The notes under the pieces: model-generated | The model's input: only the letters and a program-made list of their open reading frames with translations | What the model was told of the DNA's origin: nothing | The model's database searches: none | Position numbers and translations under genes: made by a program | Assembly (NCBI GenBank): GCA_022837485.1 | Contig: JALHHH010000032.1 | Coordinates: forward strand, 1 to 26,849 | From: Bacteroidales bacterium | GTDB taxonomy: Bacteria > Bacteroidota > Bacteroidia > Bacteroidales > Lentimicrobiaceae | Direction: 5' to 3' | Length of the DNA: 26,849 nucleotides | Shown: in pieces, positions 23,453-26,849 of the stretch | Numbering within the stretch: the stretch's first letter is position 1 | Layout of the letters: each line of letters opens with the position of its first letter

Positions 23453-24070
23453 ATGGAAAATCTTATAAATATATTTGTAAAGTCGATCTTCATCGATAAT
23501 ATGATTTTTGCTTACTTCCTGGGTATGTGTTCATACCTGGCAGTATCAAAAACCGTAAAAACATCGGTAGGACTCGGTATTGCTGTTGTATTCGTGCTCG
23601 GAATAACCGTTCCGGTCGACTACCTGATCCACAACTACCTTCTTCGCAAAGGAGCATTAACCTGGCTCGGAAGTGAATTTGTCAACGTAGATCTGAGTTT
23701 CCTCAGTTTCATTATGTTCATCGCAGTTATCGCCTCCATGGTGCAACTCGTTGAAATGATTATTGAGAAATTCTCACCCACCCTGTATTCATCCCTTGGA
23801 ATTTTTCTCCCGCTCATCGCGGTTAACTGCGCCATACTCGGTGGCTCGCTGTTTATGCAGGAACGCGACTATGAATCCATTGCAGAGGCAACGGTATTCG
23901 GACTGGGAAGCGGTATCGGATGGTTTCTTGCCATCGTCGCCATCGCTGCCATCCGGGAGAAAATAAAGTACTCCAACGTACCCAAACCACTTCGGGGACT
24001 AGGCATTACCTTCATTATTACAGGCTTGATGGGTATCGCCTTTATGAGCTTCATGGGAATTAAACTCTGA
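23453..24070 (+). CDS. nqrE: Na+-translocating NADH:quinone reductase subunit E
   Basis: A 205-residue membrane protein with six hydrophobic helices, the partner of NqrD in an inverted-topology pair. The two conserved cysteines are C26 in LGMCSYLAVS and C126 in AVNCAILGG, completing the four-Cys [2Fe-2S] site shared with NqrD. The segment ENLINIFVKSIFIDNMIFAYFLG at the N-terminus and FLPLIAVNCAILGGSLFMQERDY in the middle are typical of the family. It lies 29 bases after nqrD and 39 before nqrF in the same operon. Confidence 0.96.
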   Translation: MENLINIFVKSIFIDNMIFAYFLGMCSYLAVSKTVKTSVGLGIAVVFVLGITVPVDYLIHNYLLRKGALTWLGSEFVNVDLSFLSFIMFIAVIASMVQLVEMIIEKFSPTLYSSLGIFLPLIAVNCAILGGSLFMQERDYESIAEATVFGLGSGIGWFLAIVAIAAIREKIKYSNVPKPLRGLGITFIITGLMGIAFMSFMGIKL

Positions 24071-24109
24071 TCAATTACCTTAATTACGACCATATAATAA
24101 CGATCATTT

Positions 24110-25354
24110 ATGGGAACAGGAACAATTGTTTTGATAAGCATTGTGGTCTTTCTGACCATAATCCTGCTACTGGTAGGACTCTTGCTTTATGTGCGCAAAA
24201 AGCTGACCCCTCCGGGTAAAGTTAAAATAACCATCAATGAGGATAAGGTAATTGAAGCTGACCCCGGATCTTCACTCCTCAGCACACTTGCCGCACAGAA
24301 AATTTTCCTCCCCTCTGCCTGCGGCGGAGGAGGCACATGTGCCATGTGCAAATGTCAGGTGTTCGAAGGCGCCGGCGATATCCTGCCAACAGAAAAAGGA
24401 TATTTTACCCGCAAAGAGCAACAGAATAACTGGCGGCTGGGTTGTCAGGTTAAGGTTCGCGATAACCTGAAAATCGGAATCCCGAAAGAAATCTTCGGAA
24501 TCAAGAAATGGGAATGCGAAGTCGTAAGCAACCGCAACGTGGCTACCTTCATCAAGGAGTTTGTGGTAAGACTCCCCGAAGGCGAAACCCTCGACTTCCA
24601 GTCGGGCGGATACATCCAGATCGATGTACCCAAGGTTGAAGTTGATTTCAAGGATATCATCGTTGAAGATAAATTCCGGGAAGACTGGGATAAACTGAAG
24701 ATCTGGGATCTGAAAATGAAAAATCCGGAACCCATCTTCAGGGCATATTCAATGGCCAATCACCCTGCGGAAGGAAACATCGTGATGCTTAACATCCGTA
24801 TTGCAACCCCACCCTGGGACAGAGCTAAGAATCAGTTTATGAACGTAAACCCGGGAATCTGTTCATCCTATATTTTCTCACGCAAACCCGGTGATAAGGT
24901 TATGGTTTCAGGGCCTTACGGTGAATTTCATATCAAACCCACCGACAAGGAGATGATCTACATCGGTGGCGGTGCAGGAATGGCCCCCCTCAGAAGCCAG
25001 ATATTCCACCTCTTCCACACCGAACAAACCAACCGCAAAGTAAGCTACTGGTATGGTGCGCGTTCGCTCAGGGAGGTGTTTTACGATGATGAGTTTAAAG
25101 CCATCGAAGAAAAATTCCCCAACTTTAAGTTCAACCTGGCTCTTTCGGAACCAATGCCGGAGGATAACTGGAGCGGTTATACCGGTTTTATTCACCAGGT
25201 AGTACTCGACAACTATCTCAGTAAACATCCGGAACCCGAAGAGATTGAATTCTATCTCTGCGGCCCGCCAATGATGAATTCAGCAGTATTTAAAATGCTC
25301 GATAATCTTGGAGTCCCGAAAGAAAACATTGCTTTCGACGATTTTGGAGGATAG
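24110..25354 (+). CDS. nqrF: Na+-translocating NADH:quinone reductase subunit F
   Basis: A 414-residue NADH-oxidising subunit. Residues 5-28 are a single membrane helix. A ferredoxin-type [2Fe-2S] domain follows with C71, C77, C80 and C112. The flavoreductase part has the FAD motif RAYSMANHP, the NAD-binding GGGAGMAPLRSQI, and the C-terminal CGPPMMNSAV and DDFGG. It takes electrons from NADH in the cytoplasm and passes them through FAD and the Fe-S centre. A long insertion around VEVDFKDIIVEDKFREDWDKLKIWDL is normal for NqrF. This is the last gene of the operon, followed 8 bases later by a terminator. Confidence 0.97.
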   Translation: MGTGTIVLISIVVFLTIILLLVGLLLYVRKKLTPPGKVKITINEDKVIEADPGSSLLSTLAAQKIFLPSACGGGGTCAMCKCQVFEGAGDILPTEKGYFTRKEQQNNWRLGCQVKVRDNLKIGIPKEIFGIKKWECEVVSNRNVATFIKEFVVRLPEGETLDFQSGGYIQIDVPKVEVDFKDIIVEDKFREDWDKLKIWDLKMKNPEPIFRAYSMANHPAEGNIVMLNIRIATPPWDRAKNQFMNVNPGICSSYIFSRKPGDKVMVSGPYGEFHIKPTDKEMIYIGGGAGMAPLRSQIFHLFHTEQTNRKVSYWYGARSLREVFYDDEFKAIEEKFPNFKFNLALSEPMPEDNWSGYTGFIHQVVLDNYLSKHPEPEEIEFYLCGPPMMNSAVFKMLDNLGVPKENIAFDDFGG

Positions 25355-25362
25355 ACAAAACC

Positions 25363-25392
25363 AGCCCCGGCATTCAAACGGGGCTTTTTTTT
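25363..25392 (+). terminator. Rho-independent terminator of the nqr operon
   Basis: AGCCCCG (25363-25369) pairs perfectly with CGGGGCT (25379-25385) across a 9-base loop and runs into eight T residues. It begins 8 bases after the nqrF stop and separates the operon from apbE. Confidence 0.95.
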
Positions 25393-25461
25393 GATTTAAA
25401 CTGAGTAAAACTCCGATTCCGGCTCAAATTTAATACACCGCTACTGCACCCCTTTAATAGC

Positions 25462-25469
25462 TACTTTTG
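25462..25469 (+). promoter_or_regulatory. -7 promoter element for apbE
   Basis: TACTTTTG matches TAnnTTTG and lies 18 bases before the apbE ATG. It shows that apbE has its own start after the nqr terminator. No clear -33 element is seen, and the in-frame TTG at 25467 falls inside the element. Confidence 0.5.
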
Positions 25470-25487
25470 CATCTAAATCCAGTTCAC

Positions 25488-26489
25488 ATGAAAAAATACT
25501 TACTTTTTCTGCTGCCGCTAATTCTCCTGTTTGCATCTTGCAGTCAACCAAAACTTTCGGAAGTAAAACTGAACGGGATGGCACAGGGTACATATTATGC
25601 CATAACGTATTATGACGCTGCCGGCCGGAATTTTCAACCTCAGATCGACAGTTTCTTTGTTGAATTCGACAAATCCGCATCGGTTTATCTTCCGGAGTCA
25701 ATTATATCAAGATTCAATAATAACGACAGCACGATAATGGCGGATGAAGCATTTACAGCCGTTTTTAATAAAGCCTCCGAGGTTTCTGAAATTACCGGCG
25801 GAGCCTTTGACATTACTACGATGCCTCTGACAAATGCCTGGGGCTTTGGATTTACGGATCCCGGAAAATTAGATAGGAATACTGTTGACAGTCTCTTACC
25901 TCTGGTAGGATATAAGAACATTGCCCTTGCGGATGGCAAACTGATAAAGAGCAACCCTGCCATAACCATCGACTTTAACGCAATAGCACAGGGATATTCT
26001 GCCGACCTTATCGGGAAAATGCTGCAAAAGGAAGGAATTGAAAATTATCTGATTGATGTAGGAGGAGAAGTTCTGGCAAGAGGAGGTAAACCGGACGGGT
26101 CTTCCTGGAGGGTGGGCATAGAAAAGCCCTCATCCGATCCTACCGCAAGAGATATTGATGCGGTAGTTCTTCTGAAAAACAAAGCACTGGCATCCTCAGG
26201 TAATTACAGAAGATTTTTTATGAAAGACGGAATCAGATACTCACATACGATTGATCCCAAAACCGGTTACCCTGTAACACACTCTTTACTTAGCGTTTCG
26301 GTACTGGCCGAAGACTGCATGACAGCCGATGCTTATGCAACTGCATTTATGGTGATGGGGCTTGAAAAATCAAAGGAATTCCTCAGCCTGCACCCCGAAT
26401 TGGATGCTCATTTTATCTTCAGTAACGAAAGGGGTGAAAATGAAGTCTGGTCAACAGAAGGACTGCGTCGCATTACTGAGACCAGATAA
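25488..26489 (+). CDS. apbE: FAD:protein FMN transferase ApbE (lipoprotein)
   Basis: A 333-residue exported enzyme that attaches FMN from FAD to threonine in NqrB and NqrC. Residues 1-18 are a lipoprotein signal ending FASC, so the mature protein is anchored by its Cys on the outer side of the inner membrane or in the outer membrane. Visible family motifs are AQGTYYAITYYD, GAFDITTMPLTNAWGFG, IDVGGEVLARG, SHTIDPKTGYPV, and MTADAYATAFMVMG, the last two contributing to Mg2+ and flavin binding. Placement directly behind nqrF fits its role in maturing that complex. The ATG at 25488 is preferred since it begins the signal peptide and lies after the -7 element. Confidence 0.95.
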   Translation: MKKYLLFLLPLILLFASCSQPKLSEVKLNGMAQGTYYAITYYDAAGRNFQPQIDSFFVEFDKSASVYLPESIISRFNNNDSTIMADEAFTAVFNKASEVSEITGGAFDITTMPLTNAWGFGFTDPGKLDRNTVDSLLPLVGYKNIALADGKLIKSNPAITIDFNAIAQGYSADLIGKMLQKEGIENYLIDVGGEVLARGGKPDGSSWRVGIEKPSSDPTARDIDAVVLLKNKALASSGNYRRFFMKDGIRYSHTIDPKTGYPVTHSLLSVSVLAEDCMTADAYATAFMVMGLEKSKEFLSLHPELDAHFIFSNERGENEVWSTEGLRRITETR

Positions 26490-26499
26490 TTGGACGGAA

Positions 26500-26703
26500 T
26501 CAGGCAATTTTATTGTCGCATGAACTGCCGCCACCGCCGTGACCGCATGAACAACCCAGACGCTGACCCGTATCGGGATCAACACTGCTGCAAGACTTCT
26601 TAAACTCTCCGTCCTTCTTGACAAACATTTTGATGGCTATCCCGGCTACCGAGATTCCAATTATCACAACTGCGACCAGAACCAGTTTTAAAATCATCGA
26701 CAT
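26500..26703 (-). CDS. Small Cys-containing membrane protein next to apbE/nqr
   Basis: A 67-residue protein with one membrane helix (residues 4-27) and a hydrophilic tail. The tail begins KKDGEFKKSCSS and continues to a Cys/Gly/His-rich end: C38, C51, C53, H55 and C62, with GCSCGHGGGG between. The positive charge after the helix suggests the tail faces the cytoplasm. Similar short membrane proteins with a KKxGEF..CAS segment occur beside nqrF or apbE in other Bacteroidota, from memory, and are usually annotated only as membrane or secreted protein. The Cys pattern could bind a metal or Fe-S centre, or form disulfides. It converges with apbE with 10 bases between stops and has its own -7 element. 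Confidence 0.72.
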   Translation of the reverse strand: MSMILKLVLVAVVIIGISVAGIAIKMFVKKDGEFKKSCSSVDPDTGQRLGCSCGHGGGGSSCDNKIA

Positions 26704-26726
26704 ACAGTAAATATTAGAAACTCCTG

Positions 26727-26734
26727 CAAAGATA
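26727..26734 (-). promoter_or_regulatory. -7 promoter element for the small membrane protein
   Basis: The minus strand reads TATCTTTG, a full TAnnTTTG match, 24 bases before the start codon at 26703. No convincing -33 element. It supports the small protein as a real, separately transcribed gene. Confidence 0.48.
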
Positions 26735-26780
26735 CAAATAACTACATTAGAACATTAGTGGGCATTTAAAACCCGCTGAT

Positions 26781-26811
26781 TCTTAACTGGTTAAGATTTA
26801 GTTCTTTGACA
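26781..26811 (+). promoter_or_regulatory. Inverted repeat and boxA-like sequence, possible rRNA operon leader
   Basis: TCTTAAC (26781-26787) and GTTAAGA (26790-26796) are perfect arms separated by two bases. Right after them, AGTTCTTTGACA (26800-26811) matches the rrn antitermination boxA TGCTCTTTAACA at 9 of 12 positions. In my recollection GTTCTTTGACA is common just ahead of 16S genes in Bacteroidota. The window ends 38 bases later, so the rRNA itself is not seen. Confidence 0.42.
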
Positions 26812-26849
26812 TTTTTGTAATCGCAGCGCGTAAGTATCTCTCTAACAGG

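Noticed and set aside
1..26849. CRISPR arrays, insertion sequences, prophage or tRNA genes
   Set aside because: No regularly spaced repeats, transposase-like or phage-like proteins, or tRNA T-loop signatures were seen.

Overview
The window looks like chromosomal DNA from a member of the Bacteroidota, probably an anaerobic, fermentative, H2-metabolising one. Three things point there. Type IX secretion components and cargo are present (a T9SS plug protein, and a protein with the gliding-motility-associated C-terminal domain). Most transcription units are preceded by the Bacteroidota -7 element TAnnTTTG. A complete Na+-NQR operon is followed by apbE and a small Cys-containing membrane protein. 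I cannot assign a genus. No IS elements, CRISPR arrays or tRNAs were found; no rRNA gene is visible, although the right edge resembles an rrn leader.

Layout. (1) 1-8290, plus strand, is a hydrogenase and redox-signalling block: the 3' end of a catalytic [FeFe] hydrogenase, a sensor kinase built on an [FeFe]-hydrogenase-like domain, a single-domain response regulator, a receiver-histidine kinase hybrid, Rex, a divergent RibF, an MBL-fold hydrolase, then the H-cluster maturase HydG and two tandem TM1266-family proteins. (2) 8297-10870, minus strand, holds a T9SS cargo protein, a CoA-binding-fold protein and inorganic pyrophosphatase. (3) 11078-15430, plus strand, holds clpB with a clear terminator and an AspT/YidE-type transporter. 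(4) 15466-18848, minus strand, holds dnaX and the T9SS plug protein. (5) 18849-25392 is a long intergenic stretch with a strong promoter and a structured leader or small RNA, followed by nqrABCDEF and a terminator. (6) 25462-26734 holds apbE (which flavinylates NqrB and NqrC) converging on a small Cys-containing membrane protein. (7) 26781-26811 has an inverted repeat and a boxA-like sequence at the right edge, suggesting an rRNA operon just outside.

How the genes fit together. The catalytic hydrogenase disposes of reductant as H2 and HydG helps build its H-cluster. The kinase with the hydrogenase-like domain could read H2 or redox state and signal through the two receiver proteins. Rex reads NADH/NAD+ at the DNA level. 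Na+-NQR couples NADH oxidation to Na+ export. The window therefore pairs two NADH sinks with two kinds of redox sensor. The most unusual part is 162-4383: a hydrogenase-like sensor kinase, two receiver proteins without DNA-binding domains, and Rex, all directly behind hydA. The second is the unexplained structured RNA region upstream of nqrA.
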